Shown one piece after another: positions 11,664-24,118 of a stretch of 64,000 nt of DNA. A program made the position numbers and the translations under genes. The notes under the pieces are model-generated. The model had not been told where the DNA came from. It saw nothing but the letters and a program-made list of their open reading frames with translations, and made no database searches. Each line of letters begins with the position of its first letter. Position 1 is the stretch's first letter. The stretch lies in NCBI GenBank assembly GCA_050084985.1, contig JBITNC010000001.1, positions 41,168,001-41,232,000 of the forward strand. Direction: 5' to 3'. Source of the DNA: Nageia nagi (Eukaryota; Pinophyta).

Positions 11664-12880
11664 TCAAGTTTTGCTGATTCATTTTTCGCTTGAATCTTTT
11701 CACCTAGTATTTGCTTAAGGCAAGTAACATAAAAACCATGATTGGTTTTTGAAGATATTAATAGTTCTAGTTTGTAGGCCACTAGTTCAATCTTCTTAAG
11801 AACTTTGTATGCTTTATATCACTTTGTTGCCAATACTTGGTTGTTTGCTTTTAGGAATGTTTGTTTGTATGGTTGAAGATGGAGGAATGTTTTACCACCT
11901 TCATTAAAACTTCTTTTTGCTTTATGTTTGTCCACTTGTTTTATGCAATTTGGGCTCTATAATGCTTGTTCTTGAGGAGGTAGATAACCTCTTGGCCACT
12001 TGGTAGCATGTTAACCATTATATTGACCTTTGTTGATCCAATAATGTAATCCATCAAAATAGATGGTTTTTGGCTATAAAGTGTCTCATATGGTGGTAAA
12101 ATAGTATGATGTGTTGTACTACCATTTTGCTAAAGGAAGCCATTTGACCTATTGTACTTTTTTATTGGATGCAAAATATCGTATGTTTCCAAAAATTCAC
12201 TACCTATGTTCACTTGTACATTTGATTGTGGGTGGTAGTTAGAACTTGTATTTGACTTTGTTTCACTAATATGAAAGAGTTCTCTATATGATGCTCGAAA
12301 TATTGGATATCTGTCACTAATAGTGCATTTCAGTACACTATGTAGGTGAAGAATTTTTTCTAGGAATGCCTTGTCACCATAACAAATATTACAGTGTTCC
12401 CTTTTGATTTAAGTAGTACTTTAATAAAGTTAATTGAAACAGTTGGACCATTGTTTGTTTAGATAGGTGAGACTTGAAATTGTCTAGGTGTTTTTAATAT
12501 TTTTCTTTTCTTCTTCTATCACATGATTTTGCCTCAAAAATGATTGCCTCACTTTATGATAGGTTTAGGAGAAACTAGAATGTTCTATTGATGGTAATAT
12601 GTGCATTTCTTGAGAAAACAATTATTTACTTTTGAAAGTTTAGTTAAGTCTATTCTGTTTTAGAATTTGGAGATCTCATTATGCCATGTAAATCCTTGAG
12701 TTTGTTCTCATTGTTGCTCGATTCCTTGTAGACTTGCCTTATCCTTGTTATTTTTGAAGAGGAGATTGCAGGTAAAGGATATTTGTTTCTCAGATATCCT
12801 AGACCACATGTATGTCTTGAAATTGAATTTTCCTTTTTTGTATTGGACCTCATGTTCTCTTTGGGACCAATAGATCACTT
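11664..12880 (-). pseudogene. Ty3/gypsy RNase H end and integrase
   Basis: Minus-strand pieces appear in pol order. HEVQYKKGKFNF near 12830 is the end of RNase H (usual Y-K-P-G-K-E-N). ISDRYPIFRASYRELF near 12320 holds the second catalytic Asp of the integrase core. YHPQSNVQVN is the block where the catalytic Glu is expected (usual H-P-Q-T-D-G-Q-T-E), with the Glu replaced. WLPLAKW and a C-terminal stretch with RSFNEGGKTFLHLQPYKQ and VAYKLELL follow, ending near CLKQILGEKIQ at about 11690. The order and motifs fit chromovirus-like Ty3/gypsy elements, although no clear chromodomain can be read. Stops and frame changes are frequent, so the copy is inactive. RT upstream of 12880 is not recognisable. 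Confidence 0.75.
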
Positions 12881-13449
12881 TGGAAACTCCTTCCAATGGA
12901 TTTCTATCATTCTAAGTGGAGCTCACTATAGTTTTTTAGAAAGAAGGGCCTTCCATTAAATGAACTATGGACCTGGTTAATAGTTCAACTCAATTAACTA
13001 CTTTATCATTCAAAATTTATTGATTCTTCTAAAATTTTAAAATATTAATGTTAGTGTAAACCATTTTATATCCAAACACATTGGTGACCATTCATGTTTT
13101 TTCGAACAAAAGGTGTTGTTACATTCAATAGGCTAGCCTATTATGACTTAACTTGATGGTCAACTCTCTTCCTTTTAAACAAGGACTCCACTTTTATATT
13201 GCATGAAGAATGAGCATCATTCCTTTTCATACATACATTTGGCCAAGCTTTTCCTTGATAAGTTCCTACTTTCAAATGTTGAAGGATTCTCATCTTGCAT
13301 TCACATGACATTAATGCTATTCTTGGATGCAAACCTTTTTATGAAAAGGTTTAACAAACTTTGAAATGGATAAAATTGCTAAGGAACTCATTGATTCTTT
13401 GAGCTTGTTGCATGCTTAGAGTGCCCTTTAGATATATATAGGAAGAAAC
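12881..13449. other. No gene seen
   Basis: Non-coding AT-rich sequence. RT of the gypsy fragment would be expected here but no RT motif could be read on either strand. Confidence 0.4.
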
Positions 13450-13914
13450 TCATGCTAAACATTCAAACATGTGAAAGGAGATTTTTATTGATAATGCGAT
13501 AAGAAATACAAAATAACATATAACAATAATATGATATGTAACAATAAATGAATATGAAGTAATGATATGTAGATTATTGGATCTAGATTCAAGTAATGCA
13601 CTATTGAGAAAGGGATAAATACCTGTCATGTTAACTGGACGACCAAATGTATATGCAAATAAAGATTTCTCTATAAAAGTGAGATCTTGGGATACAACCT
13701 TTAGAGTTGATTGGGATCCTAGCTTAATGTCAATGCTAGACACAATGTTAGCAATATGATGTAACAACAAGCCTAGTCTAGCATATAATTGTGAAAGATG
13801 GAATGGCAAAGGTTTGGATGATAACAAGATCCCAATCTCAATAGGCAGTGTCAAGAAACACCTAATCATAAGTGGTGTTGACTCTCGATATGAAATCTTT
13901 GTTAGCTTTCCCAT
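13450..13914 (-). CDS. Unassigned open frame, 154 codons
   Basis: An uninterrupted minus-strand frame with an ATG at 13914. It is rich in Ile, Leu and Ser and ends in a hydrophobic stretch. I recognise no family and see no motif, and the surrounding sequence is non-coding. Its length stands out in a region where other frames are short, but AT-rich non-coding DNA can produce such a frame by chance. It is listed only because it is one of the longer intact frames in the left half of the window. Confidence 0.15.
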   Translation of the reverse strand: MGKLTKISYRESTPLMIRCFLTLPIEIGILLSSKPLPFHLSQLYARLGLLLHHIANIVSSIDIKLGSQSTLKVVSQDLTFIEKSLFAYTFGRPVNMTGIYPFLNSALLESRSNNLHIITSYSFIVTYHIIVICYFVFLIALSIKISFHMFECLA

Positions 13915-14559
13915 GTAACATATTTACCTCTATATATATGTAAGAGAACCACCATTATGGATGCTTATAAGCCATGGTCGACGCTAGGGTACCTTACACA
14001 ACAATACTATATAATATTACATGAGAAAATACAATAGTCCAACATATGGAAAATATTATTATAATGAGATATAAGTAGTATGACAATCAATTAAGGACAC
14101 AAAGGGGGACTAAATTAAGTGTCAATGGTTTCCCTCCTTTGCAAGTTTAATTCAAATGAAATGAAGTTATGCTTGTAAAGGAAAGAAGGATAGAGAAAGA
14201 AAAGACATCACCATATCTTAGTGAAGCATCTAGATCAACAAATTTGTGATGATGAAGGTTGCCTCCTCTTTGCGTTTGATGGCGGTAGGAACTTCTATGG
14301 AAATATGGTACAATCAAATGCAAAGAACCTGTGGTGAGCGAACAAAAAAATCTGCAAAGAGCATATATAGATTCATCTTCAATAGATATGTTGTTAAAAA
14401 GATTAAAGATGAAATTAATATAATAGCATGGCATAACATTCCATGGTATAGCATCATCATATCATCATAAGAGGTGCTTCAGCATGAGGTACTATGCCCC
14501 ACTCTTAGATTCTAATCCCAAAAGTGTCGTCATGAAAACATTGAGTATTTCATTCATAC

Positions 14560-14781
14560 AATCATCATCATGGAAGCAAATATTGCCCCATTCATGGATG
14601 AGTATCGTCATGGTAGCACAAAATGCCCCATTCATAGACATAAAGAATAAAGGTGATGGTTGATAACCTTGACCAACAAAGGGCTACTCAAACAGTGATA
14701 ATTGATAACATCAACCAACAAAGGGCTACTCAAAGAGTGATGATTGATAACCTCAACCAACAACGAGATACTCAAACAATT
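14560..14781. repeat. Short tandem repeats: 3 x ~42 bp plus an adjacent imperfect pair
   Basis: Units beginning at 14654, 14697 and 14739 each read GATRRTTGATAAC, then CAACCAACAA and GGCTACTCAAA or a close variant, giving a period of 42-43 bases. Just before, at about 14568-14640, an imperfect pair shares GCCCCATTCATGGA-like and ATCATGG blocks. Confidence 0.75.
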
Positions 14782-15650
14782 ACAAATTATGAGCATAACA
14801 ATGTGATCACATAAAATATCATAGAAATGAGTATAAGAGCATGTGAATTACAAATTATACATTATGTACAAAGCACAAGTGAGCATATGAAGCATCATGA
14901 TCATACAAAAAAAAGAAAGAGTAAGGATTTCAGATAACATCCTATTAAAAGTGCATAAGGACATCCCCCCAAGTCTTTATTTGCGAATCAACAACATTCT
15001 ATTATACTATCGTCAATGCTTACTTAAGCGTTGGTGCTAGTCCTTCTAAACCAATAAGCCATGATCGTTCTTCCTTAAATTGGTTATGATTTGCCTTCAA
15101 CATTCTGATATGTCTTAATGATTTTTGATTGGAATTTGTCATCTAAGTTTTATTTGAATGGTTTGACCATCTCATTTTTTGAGGTGACTATGCAGATATG
15201 CTTATTGTATTCCTAAAGATGATGTGATTATCTGACTCCAAAATTTACCTACTTATGGACTTTGTTTGATAGTGCTAATGCAAAAATCAGCAGGGATGTT
15301 ATCTTAAGTGTCCATGCTATTGTTCTTATGAAATGATGTGAAAAGAATTAATGGATATGCCTATCTTTCAATGGAGATGCCAATTTTGCATGTACTTAAT
15401 GTCGAAGAACATGATAAGGGACTTAATACATTTTCATTCTGGTTTGCATACCTAGGTTTTTTATTTTTAAAATGGCCCAATTGAGTTTATTTCATTATTT
15501 CCATTTTGGTTTTCAAGATTTGATATGAGGTTTAAAGCACTAGCGCTTGTTGATTTTATGAGTAGAAGGAGAGAGTGGGTTTTGTTTTGGGTTTTAGGGG
15601 AGTAGCTTGGAGTCTGTGAATTCAAATTTATCTTCTAGGCTAACCACACA
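14782..15650. other. No gene seen
   Basis: Non-coding sequence leading up to the PMD pseudogene. It may include that gene's promoter and 5' UTR, but no specific element was identified. Confidence 0.35.
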
Positions 15651-15719
15651 ATGAAGTTAATAGAGAAAATGAGCCATCAGATGTACCTACTCCACAATAA
15701 TCGTGTCTCCATCCATGTG
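15651..15719 (+). pseudogene. Possible first exon of PMD pseudogene 1
   Basis: A short frame starts with ATG at 15651 and runs 23 codons to a strong donor (GTAAGT at 15720-15725). An acceptor (poly-T then AG at 16137-16138) opens the main PMD exon in the same reading phase, so joining the two keeps the frame. This is a gene-model inference; no transcript evidence is available. Confidence 0.35.
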
Positions 15720-16138
15720 GTAAGTGTCATTCATCATATTTTTTTTTTTAATTTTTTAAGAATTGAGGAAATGCACCAATCTTTTGAGTTGATTTTAAAA
15801 TTGCCAAGTTGTAAGGGTTTAGGTGTATCGAAGGCAACACAATTTCTCATTTTAGGTTAGTTTTTTGTAAATGTGCCGAGATTTACACCATAGGTTTTAG
15901 GTTATCTAGCTTACCTCCAAGTTTTTAGTGTTTTATTGGTAAACAAACCCATGCAGGTGATGGTGTAGGCCCCAACGCTAGTATGATAAATTTATGATTT
16001 CCATATGTTCCATGTCTTATGTGATCTTATGGTCTTCATGATGTATTTTAATTTTTGAAAATAATTTTTATATTCATGTAAGTAACAAATTTGAGAATAA
16101 TATACTAACATGCATACTTGGTTGTGCATTTTTTTTAG

Positions 16139-17112
16139 TGTCAACAATATTGGATGGAGCTTGCACAAAGTAGTAGTTGGAGACACATGCAAGGTTGGTA
16201 TGATAAGCTCAATGTTAAGGATTTCAAGTTATTGAACAAGGTCAACATGTGATACTTGCTCACCGCTCCATATGTTTTTGTGGATCGTGAGTTGTTGACT
16301 GCCTTGATGGAGAGATGGTCATAGAACACCAAAACCTTTCACCTTTCAACTAGTGAAATCACCATAGTTCTTGAGGAGATCTTTTGTATTCTTCAAGTGA
16401 ACATTAAGGGATGTGCAATACAGATGCAAGAGGGATTGATTGATGCACATAAGATGAGTTTGGTTAAGTGGCTCACGGGTGAAGAGGATTATCATGAGGG
16501 TAAGAAGGGAACCTTTCTACATCATGCCATCAAGAAGAAATTAAAGAAATTTAGGCGAGTGAGACTGATGATGGCTTCTAACATCTAAACTATCATCTAT
16601 CCACACAAAAACCATGAGGGTTTTTGACTTGAGCTCATCCATGTAGTGCGATATATGTACAAAGGTGATATACTTGCCTAGGGTCCCTATAGCTTGGCCC
16701 AATTGTATCATGACTTTTGTAATTTTGTGACAATGTTTAGGAATGAAAAGGCTATTACCCACTCATTTTTCTTGTAGTGTTGGGCCTATGAGCACATAGC
16801 AATTGTGAGGCCACTTGAGTTCTCACGACCTATTCATGATGAAGAGTCTCCTAATTGGTTCCAATGGGCATGCAAGACAAAAGTGAAAAGGAGATACAAG
16901 AGTATAAAGGCATGTGTACAGACCCTATGATAAACAATCTTGTTGTAGGTGATGTTGTCTACAGAACATAGGATGATTCAAAATGGGATGAGGATGTCTA
17001 TGAGTTGGGATGGGAAAGAATCCCATGCTATCTTTAGACCACAAAAAATTTTGTAGATACATATTGACCAAATAGAGTGATAAGATAGTTGAGAAGACCT
17101 CAATCTAGTATC
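16139..17112 (+). pseudogene. Plant mobile domain (PMD) pseudogene 1, 5' part
   Basis: The plus-strand frame shows the PMD signature: LLTALMERW, then NTKTFHL, then EITIVLEEIFCIL (family pattern L-x-A-L-x-E-R-W ... T-F-H-L ... G-E-x-T-x-T-L-x-D). Further on come KKLKKFRR, CWAYEHIAIVRPLEF and, after a one-base frameshift near 16915, DVYELGWERIPCYL and NFVDTY. The last part corresponds to the usual FVDxYxPxRVxRQ end of the domain. About eight stops interrupt it. The frame is cut at 17112 by copia element A, with the TSD GTATC at 17108-17112, and resumes after it. PMD proteins are found as host proteins (MAIN/MAIL1 family) and inside plant transposons. Which origin applies here is not certain. 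Confidence 0.7.
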
Positions 17113-17608
17113 TGTTGGAATGTATAATACATTATTGTAAAAGTTTGTATTAATCCTCTTTGCAAATTCACTAATACTTAAGGGTATCATTAGATACCTC
17201 TAGTATTTAAGTAAATATGATAATGTAACTTATCCTACACTCCATGTCATGAGCATGCCTCTTTGGGTAAAAAGGAGTTGCATGTCATGCCTTTGTACAT
17301 TGAATAAGAGGTGATCCAAAGAGGGATTTTTGCCTATAAATAGAAAGCTCCTTCTTTGTGATCACATACCAATTTGTAGAGTAAAGTTATGCTAGAGAAT
17401 AGTGTAAGAGATGAAATTAGGAGATTTGTAAGAAATTCATATTTATGAATGAAGTAAAATATAGTTAATGGATGTACTCTTAGTTGGAAGAACCATTTAA
17501 TCTCTTGTGTTACTTTGTGAGATTGTCTTCTTTGAGTTATTTAGATGTGAATTTGAGCTTTTATGAGATCTTGGTAATATAGAATCATTTTATATTGCAA
17601 CTCCCTCA
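17113..17608 (+). repeat. 5' LTR of copia A
   Basis: 496 bp, TG at the start and CA at the end, directly followed by TT and the primer-binding site. Matches 24855-25353 and, more distantly, the LTRs of element B. Confidence 0.93.
17334..17343 (+). promoter_or_regulatory. TATA box in copia A 5' LTR
   Basis: CTATAAATAG, conserved at the same LTR position in all four LTRs of elements A and B (25076, 54315, 62375). It is the likely core promoter of the element. Confidence 0.7.
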
Positions 17609-17610
17609 TT

Positions 17611-17622
17611 TAGTATCAGAGC
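17611..17622 (+). other. Primer-binding site of copia A
   Basis: TAGTATCAGAGC, two bases after the 5' LTR. It differs by one base from TGGTATCAGAGC, the complement of initiator tRNA-Met used by most plant copia elements. Confidence 0.85.
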
Positions 17623-20199
17623 TACTTAGAGGCTCTTCTTCACATTCTTGGAATCTACTTGAAAACTTCATCTTTCTTCATCCTTATAAAGTAAAACCTT
17701 TTGAAGGTATAACCTTTTACTCACTCTCCTCCATTACTTATTACTAACATATTTAGTGAAATATGTTAGTTCAATTTATTACAACATTGATTTAAAAAAA
17801 TAGCAACATATGAAGCAACTCATTTTTAGACTAACATATTTTGAACAATGACTTTTTTGAATCAATATACATGTTGAAATCCTTGTAAGGGGGAGGGTTC
17901 CATGCGAGTTGGGTGGCTCGCTCACGCACTTGGTCTCCTGCATCCACCGTGGCCCTCACGTCTGAGCTCACTCCTCTCCTTGGCAACTGGTGTGGCTAGA
18001 ACTGTCCATGTCTACTGTTTATAGAGGCATTTCAGAAGGATCGCGGCCAGGTGAGGAGATTCTTCTGTTAAGTCTTGCTTTCGCGGCTCAGATTGCCACT
18101 TCTATCTGCACCAAATACCCTTCAAAATTAGATGCGAAATAACAAAAAGGCAATGAAATTAGGATTTAGCTCCGTCGTATTTGCTCCACGACCCCTTCTT
18201 CGCCTCTAGCTCCATTGTAGCTCCTTCAAACCCTCATAGCTGGTCTCTCTCACGTTCTTCATGTTCCGCGACCCTCTCTATGCAGTAGGTGTCTAGGAGA
18301 GCAAATCCAAGTGCTCCTTCCTTCTTGCGCGACCTGCCACCTCAATCTTGTTCTCCGCCCCTTGCAAACCCTCCCTGCACTATCACGAACATCTCTGCCT
18401 TTTGTTTTTGTTCGATCGTTAGATCTTCTCCTTTTTCACCACCAAAACCAATTTAAGAGATTTTTTTTCTCGCTTTCTGTTGCGTGTCTCTTTTAAACAA
18501 GTTTTTTTTACCAACCCTTCTTAATGCTTTTTGGTATGATTAGACAAAACTTGTATTCAATGAAATTCTTTTTTACATACCTTCCTTCAAAAAGAGTATT
18601 GTAATGATGGATGAACATGTCCATCATGAATTTCATTTAAAGTTGCTTTAAAGTAAGTGGATAGACAAAAATGCATTAATGATTAAGATATCATCATTTT
18701 CTTAAATGCATTTTTTTTTTAAAACATGTGGTGAGTTCTCTATAATTTTTTTTTTTTTAAATGGCTAAATTTCTTGCATCTTAAAAAGGCTAAATCTTTT
18801 ATTGGATAACATATTGATATGAGGGATATATTTTTTACCTTACTCCAAAAATACTTTGTATTGCAATTTTTTAGCATTTATTTTTTGATAAAGATACTAG
18901 TACAAAATTTAGGTAACCTAATTTTTTTTGGTATCTATTGAATGAGGGGTATCTTAAATCTTTTTTAAAGTAAACAAAGAGGAAATTTTATCTTTATACT
19001 TATCCTTTTTTTGCAAAGTTAACTTATGCAAATTAATAGGATAAGTTAAATAATGCATTTATATTGCAAAGTGATAGTGCAAATTAAGGAAATAATGCAT
19101 AGTTATGCCTCTTAAGTGCTCACTTTAAAAGTATTTATAAATGGACTAGTTCTTGTAGAGGAATGATGCATGTGTAGGAAATAATTCATGCTTAATTTTT
19201 TAAGCTATGAATATGATGCATGCTTATTAATTTTTTAAGTTAATAATGCATGCTTAGTACTTATTTTTTTAAATTAATAATGCATGCTTAATACTTAATT
19301 TTTAAGTTAAATGATTCATGCATCCTAATTTTTTAAATTATGGGATTAATGCATACCAATTTTACTTCCTTATGCAAGAATGAAATGGATTTGTGCAAAT
19401 AAGGAATGATGTAAAGATGTCCTTTAAGAGTTGGTAAACAAAACCCATTGAACTCTTAGGTTTCAAAATGGATGATGCTTTTTGCTTATGCTCTTTTATT
19501 TCATGTTTTGCATTTTGCTTTATTTACTTATAAAAAAATCATAAACATTGAAATGAGCATCCCTCTAAAATAAACATATCTACATATACATTCTGCAACA
19601 TGACTTATTTGAGAAGCCATGAGATGTGGACAGATGGATTGGAGCTTTGAAATTTGATGATCTAAATGGTGAAAAGTTTGTGCTTATCAATGCCTCAAAG
19701 TTCTCTATGGATCTGGATATAACTCTAATAAGTGGACAAGCATGTGTGTAGTGATACCACATGTCCACACTTTCATTAAAAGATTATTTAGATAACTTGA
19801 AATCTAATCAAGATTAATAATTTGGTTGATCTAATAAATATCATAACTTTGAAAAATAGTAGGTATTTCTCCTTGTATAAGTATATTACTACTCAAAGCG
19901 AATTGGTTGAGGATTGGTAGTACTTAGGTGTCATCTTATAGGCATCCAGGTGAAGGATTAATTTAAAATAAAAAAATAAACTTCAACAATATCACTTTAC
20001 ATGTACTATTTTTGGTATTTGGGTACATGGGATGTATATTTGATTTGTAAACATTTTCTCTTGTGGAACAAATCAAACATGTCCTTGTTAAATTTAATAT
20101 GTATTATTTACTTGGATTAAAACTTAACATGTAATGTTATTTTTTAAATCACATGCTTATTATTTATTCATTTTTGTGTAGTAAATAGAAGATACCTTT
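17623..20199 (+). other. Long non-coding leader of copia A
   Basis: About 2.6 kb lie between primer site and gag. The part at 17885-18490 is clearly less AT-rich, carries CG dinucleotides and runs of CTCC/CCTC, and does not resemble the corresponding part of element B. From about 19140 to 19350 there are several copies of AATGCATGCTTA followed by ACTTAATTTTTTAAG. From about 19560 the leader becomes similar to element B again (for example the CATGTGTGTAGTGATACCAC block). Confidence 0.65.
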
Positions 20200-21165
20200 T
20201 TACCCAAATACATTTTTGACGATTCCAACTTTGGGATTTGGGAACCTGGGATGAAAATTGAATTACAGACAAGGAAGATTTGGTAAATAGTGGATGATAA
20301 TCTTGTTGCTCCTACAGATGATAAGGCACTTGAGGCTTACAACATGAAGAATGAGTTGAAAACCTTCATAATTTTTCATGCAGTATCAGATGATGTGCTC
20401 ATTATGATTTCAACCTCAACCTTAGCAAAAGAAGCTTAGGATAAGCTTAAGAAGATTGAATTTGGATCTAAGTTTTCTAAAAGGTTTACTATCTTTCAAA
20501 AATTACTTCAATCTTGTTAAGAGAAAGATAAAAATGTTACCATCTAATTGAACAAAATCATTAACCTTAGGATCTAATTTATTGCTAATGGATGCAATTC
20601 GATCAATGATGAGTTCATAGTATTCATCATTCTTCAAAGTTTTTATTTAAAGTCTGGTAACTTTATGATGGTAATTGAGATTAGACTTGATAAGAAGAAG
20701 TCTTCTCCTTTGAGAATCTTTTTAGGTTCCTTTTAAAGCATAAGAAAACTCTTAACAAAAAAGTGTTGATTTCTTTTTCAAAGGATTATAATGTTGCTCT
20801 AGGAGTAATCAAAACTCTTTTCAAAAAGTTCAATTATCATAAAAATCTTATCCTTTTTCCTTCAAAAGGTTTGAAAAAATGGGCAACAACAGAAACCATG
20901 ATAATAATGATAACCATGAAAACCATGATAATAACTTCTTCAAAAAAAAAGATGGAAAAGGTAAGGCAAGCAAACCAAATTCTAAGGTAAAGTTAGATGG
21001 AAATTTTAACTTTTGTGGCATCCATGGTCACAAATAAATTGATTGCTACAAAAAGAAAAGAGAAAAAAAGTACAAAGATAATGAAAATGTAAGGAATTTT
21101 AAAGGAAAAAAGAATATAAAAGTTAGATTTACTATTGCATTTTACTCCATGACTTATACTTTTTT
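20200..21165 (+). pseudogene. copia A gag
   Basis: The frame starts near FDDSNFGIWEPGMKIELQ (copia gag N-terminus, usually F-x-G-x-N-F-x-x-W-x-x-x-M). It continues through ALEAYNMKNELK, LAKEA-DKLKK and FTIFQKLLQSC, typical of the UBN2/gag capsid family. A zinc-knuckle remnant reads NFCGIHGHK-IDCYKK near 21003-21055; its first Cys is missing. About ten stops and at least one frameshift interrupt it. Gag would form the virus-like particle. Confidence 0.8.
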
Positions 21166-24118
21166 TACTGATTTGATTGTTGATTCTGGTTGCACTAATC
21201 ATCTATATTTTGAAAAGATAAATTTGAAAATTTTCACAAGTATAAAAAAGATGCAATTGTGATAAGTGATAATTCTATTCTTGAAGTACAAAGAATTGAA
21301 AGTGTGTTAATTCATAAGAAGGTTCTTGATAATGTGTTCTATATTCTTAAGCTTAAGATGAATCTTTTCTTCATGATCCAAGTTGCAAGAAAAAGGTACT
21401 CATTTGAGTTCGACTCTCAATGCTGATGCATTAAGAAAGGACTTACCATGTTGGTTAAAGGGTCAATGAAAGATGATCTCTACATTATAGATCAAGTTCC
21501 AACAAAGATGTGTCTTGCTACGAATGTGTGTTTTAGAGGTAATCTTTAGCACCAACATTTAGGGCACCTTAACCATAAGAGTATTCAAATCATGAATGAC
21601 CAAGAACTTATAAAAGGTTTACCTTCAATTTTATCTTAAATTTATCTATGTGAAAAGTGCATCTTTGGCAAGATGAATAGACAAAGGTTCGAAAAAGATA
21701 AGAAAATAAGAGCATCTCATCCTCTTGAAATTATGCATTTAGATTTGTAGGTCCATTTCAGATGAAGTTACTTGAAGGAACATCTTACATCTTGACCTTC
21801 ATCGATGATTTCAATAGAATAATATTTAGTTATATTTTTGAGCATAAAGATCAAACCTTTGAGAGTTTTAATAATTTTAAGGTCTTAGTTAAAAATTAAA
21901 CTAACTTTAAAATCAAGATGTTGAGATCAAATAATGGAGAAGAATATAATAGCAATGAGTTCAATGTTTATTATGCTAAGTATGAAATCAAGAGATAATT
22001 TACAATTCCATACATTTAGTAGAATGATGTTGTTAAAAGAAAAAATATAATAATGGAGATGATTAGATGCATGTTGGGTAATCTACCTAGTTTCTTATAG
22101 GGTGAAGTAGTGAGCACTATTATTTACACCTTGAATAGGTGTCCCACAAAACTCGTGTAGGATAAAACTCTTTTTCAATCTTGGTCAAGAAGAAAATCTA
22201 ACATTTCTCACCTTGAGATGTTTAGTTGTGAAGTATTCTCTTATATTATTTTTTTAAAAAAGAAAAAAGTTTTAAAAAAAGAGCTAAAAAATGCATCTTT
22301 ATGGGTTATGACAATCAGTATAGAGGATACAAGTTCTTCTCTCCATCTTACAAAGGAGTGTTCATTTCTAAGCATGTAATGTTCAATGAACTTCTCGAAG
22401 AATCTACTTCTAATGAAGATGTTAATGATCTACATGACTCGTTAGTTACACCTAGCTAGTTGGATATTGATGTAAATAAATCATCTCACGAGCAAAATTC
22501 TCTAACATAAAGGGTAACAAAGAGTATGACCTTGAACAAATCTTTATTTTTCAAAATTGATAATAAAAATGAGTTTTCATCTTTCAAAGAAGCTTCTAAA
22601 CACGAGTGCTAGATGGAAGCCATGAAAGTAGAGTATGAAACGATTATAAAAAATAAAACTTGAGATTTGGTTCTTTATTCCAATGAAAAAAATGTAATTG
22701 ATAATAAGTGGATCTATAAGATCAAGTACAATTCAATTGAGGATATTGGAAAATACAAGGCAAAGTTAGTAACCAAAGTTTTTGCTTAAAAATATGATAT
22801 AAATTATGAGAAAACCTTTGCTCCTGTGGCAAAGATGCTTACTATGAGGATAATTTTTTCTCTTTTAGCAGCTCAAAGATGAAAAATTTTTCAACTTGAC
22901 ATCAAGAGTGCATTTTTTAATGATGACTTGAATATGAAAATCATCATGAATCAACCAGAAAGGTTTATTATGGAAGGTAAAGTGTCTTTTGTGTGCAAGC
23001 TAAAGAAGTCTTTGTATAGATTTAAGCAAGCATCTAAAGCCTAGTATAAGAAGATTTTAGGGTACTTTGTAGACATTAGATTCTTCAAGTATTTTTTTTA
23101 TTTTAATTTATATATGCTCAATTAGAGAAAAGATGTGGTATTGATTCTCTTTTATGTGGATGATCTTTTGATAACTGAGAATATTTATGAAATCATTCAA
23201 GAGTGCATATTCAAGCTCAAGGCAACATTTGAAATGATTAATCTTGGTCTCTTGTATTACTACCTTGAAATGCAAGTGTATTAATACAAGAATTGTACCT
23301 ATTTTTATCAATCCAAGTATATATCAGATATCTTGTAGAAGTTTGGAATGGAAGAGTGTAGACATGATGTGATCTCAGTATCTCTTAAAATCATTATTTC
23401 TTTGAGCTCCAACTCTCAGTTGGCTAATGCTACAACTTATAGGCAATTAATTAGTAGTCTTTTGTATTTGACTATTTCTAGGCCAGATATTACCTTTGCA
23501 GTGAATCTCATAACATGATTCATGCAAAAACCATATGTTGAGCACCTCAATGCTATTAAGCAAATCCTAAGGTATGTTGTAGGGACTAAAGATCTTGCTC
23601 TCAAGTATTTTAAGTTACCCTCGTTTGTTCTTTTAGGTTATTCAGATTCTGACTATGGAGGAGATAGAGATGATAAAAAATTAACCTCTGCATATGTATT
23701 TAGCATTGATTTAGGTGCTATCTCTTAGGTTTCTAAGAAGTAACCCACTATTTCTCTTTCCACCATAGAAGTTGAGTACCATGTCATGTTTGTTGTAGCC
23801 CAAGAAACCATTTGGCTAAGGCATCTTTTAAAAAAAATTAGGTATGATCAAGATAGCTCATCTTTGATTTATTTTGATAATCAATTGATGATCTCTTTGG
23901 CTAAGAATCAGGTGTTCCATCAAAGAACAAAACATGTAAACATCTAGGCCCATTTTATGAGGGTGAAGATTTTCAATGGCATCATATATCTGGAGTATTA
24001 TCCATCCATTTTGAACTCTGTTGATTTATTCATTAAGCCCCTTTCTAAAGCTCAATTTTTTAAGCTTAAGGATGCTATTGAGTTGGTGAAGTTACCTTCA
24101 AAAGGAAGTGAAGTTTGA
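21166..24118 (+). pseudogene. copia A pol (protease, integrase, RT, RNase H)
   Basis: Domains in order: protease with VDSGCTNHL near 21180; GAG-pre-integrase with HQHLGHLNHKS near 21550; integrase with MLRSNNGEEYNSNEF near 21920, where the catalytic Asp of R-S-D-N-G-G-E-Y is Asn; RT starting IDNKWIYKIKY near 22700, with FQLDIKSAFF near 22890 and an intact YVDD box at 23154-23165; RNase H with YSDSDYGGDRDDKK near 23640, LSTIEVEY near 23760 and a C-terminal block ending SKAQFFKLKDAIELV, stop 24116-24118. Many stops are present. Between pol and the 3' LTR, TTAGTTATCCATATGTGA occurs twice about 43 bases apart, as it also does in element B. Confidence 0.85.
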
